Shown here piece after piece: positions 14,723-14,990 of a stretch of DNA of 14,990 bases. The position numbers and the translations under genes are program-made. Numbering within the stretch: the first letter of the stretch is position 1; every line of letters begins with the position of its first letter. This DNA comes from DTU024 sp964518875 (GTDB lineage: Bacteria > Bacillota > Clostridia > Christensenellales > Aristaeellaceae). Below the pieces are notes generated by a model. The model did not search any database. It saw only the letters and a list, made by a program, of their open reading frames with translations, and was not told the DNA's origin. The stretch is taken from NCBI GenBank assembly GCA_964518875.1, contig CAZFHI010000030.1, positions 1-14,990 of the forward strand, read 5' to 3'.

Positions 14723-14738
14723 ATACTGATAACAGTAT
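14723..14738. promoter_or_regulatory. Inverted repeat in the leader of the second ABC operon
   Basis: ATACTG-ATAA-CAGTAT is a perfect 6-bp inverted repeat, 16 bp in all, starting about 8 nt after the predicted transcription start. A second, offset inverted repeat TACAACA/TGTTGTA (14717-14723 and 14752-14758) includes the -10 box. Either could be an operator or an RNA hairpin. I cannot name a regulator. Confidence 0.45.
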
Positions 14739-14752
14739 CTTGAAACAGATTT

Positions 14753-14781
14753 GTTGTACCATCTCCAAAATGCCATGTCAA
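14753..14781 (-). promoter_or_regulatory. Probable sigma-A promoter of the second ABC operon
   Basis: On the minus strand a perfect TTGACA (14776-14781) is followed after 17 bp by TACAAC (14753-14758), a 4-of-6 match to TATAAT. The predicted start is near 14746. This is the best promoter between the rRNA terminator and the permease gene. Confidence 0.65.
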
Positions 14782-14930
14782 GGATTTAATCGTAAAAAAG
14801 ATGTAAAGAATTATGCATTTTTTTAATATATTTTACACAAGTCAATCATAAAAGCAGAAGTTTAACTACAGCCAGGCAGTTGCAGCAATATTTTCATGAA
14901 TTTTATCAGATTTTGTTATATATATTCACA
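14782..14930. other. AT-rich spacer after the rRNA terminator
   Basis: Together with the leader this completes a gap of about 305 bp without a protein gene (14667-14971). This part is AT-rich, with no gene and no clear additional promoter that I can support. Confidence 0.5.
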
Positions 14931-14962
14931 TAAACAAAAACACCGCCTGTTAAAGGCGGTGT
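14931..14962 (-). terminator. Rho-independent terminator, probably of an rRNA operon
   Basis: A perfect 9-bp stem, ACACCGCCT (14940-14948) with AGGCGGTGT (14954-14962), has a 5-nt loop. On the minus strand it is followed by TTTTGTTT. It ends transcription entering from the right of the window, directly after the probable 5S rRNA 3' end. Confidence 0.88.
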
Positions 14963-14970
14963 ATGTTGTT

Positions 14971-14990
14971 AGGGACCGGCGGCGACCTAC
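14971..14990 (-). rRNA. rrf: Probable 3' end of 5S rRNA (partial)
   Basis: On the minus strand the last bases read GTAGGTCGCCGCCGGTCCCT, matching the usual 3' end of bacterial 5S rRNA (GAGAGUAGGUCGCC...). The strong terminator 9 bp downstream agrees. Only about 20 bases are in the window, so this rests on pattern recognition. The rest of the rRNA operon would lie to the right. Confidence 0.68.

Noticed and set aside
1..14990. CRISPR array, toxin-antitoxin, phage or defence island
   Set aside because: I see no regularly spaced repeats, integrase, transposase or defence-family gene. The window is housekeeping RNA, transport and sugar metabolism.

Overview
The window looks like a chromosomal segment of an anaerobic, gut- or rumen-type Bacillota (Clostridia-like) bacterium. 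This is an inference from strong AGGAGG ribosome binding sites, frequent TTG and GTG starts, the LacI/CUT1-ABC gene style, a formate/nitrite-type channel and a YibE/F-family protein. No marker here fixes the genus. Every protein gene except one lies on the minus strand, as do the two tRNAs and the apparent end of a 5S rRNA at the right edge.

Left part (1-4340). An AT-rich gene-free stretch (1-381) is followed by two minus-strand serine tRNAs (GCU and UGA anticodons). They share a perfect TTGACA-17-TATAAT promoter and a Rho-independent terminator. Divergent from them is a short FNT-family channel (736-1368, plus strand). It ends exactly where a convergent YibE/F membrane protein (1369-2502, minus) ends, with no spacer. 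Upstream of yibE/F lies a secreted PhoA-family alkaline phosphatase (2594-4075) with its own hairpin terminator.

Middle (4263-10128). This is a complete beta-glucoside uptake and hydrolysis operon read leftwards: lacI-type repressor, solute-binding protein, MalF-like permease, MalG-like permease, cytoplasmic GH1 beta-glucosidase, terminator. In front of lacI is a near-consensus promoter. Two copies of the same LacI-type operator, centred 42 bp apart, lie at about +1 and +42. The repressor therefore very probably controls its own gene and the whole operon. A glucoside would be bound outside, imported without phosphorylation, and hydrolysed inside. No ATPase is encoded, so a shared MsmX/MsiK-type ATPase elsewhere is implied.

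Right part (10395-14990). A second CUT1 ABC operon is read leftwards in the order MalF-like permease, MalG-like permease, UgpB-like solute-binding protein, xylose-isomerase-like TIM-barrel protein, terminator. It has a TTGACA-17-TACAAC promoter and an inverted repeat near the predicted transcription start. Its substrate is not identifiable from sequence. Upstream of it are an rRNA-type terminator and the last bases of a probable 5S rRNA.

The window is mostly ordinary sugar-scavenging metabolism. The points most worth a second look are both binding proteins lacking a lipobox cysteine, GC-rich intergenic hairpins placed just after each binding-protein gene, the LacI operator pair, the short FNT channel, and the orphan isomerase operon.
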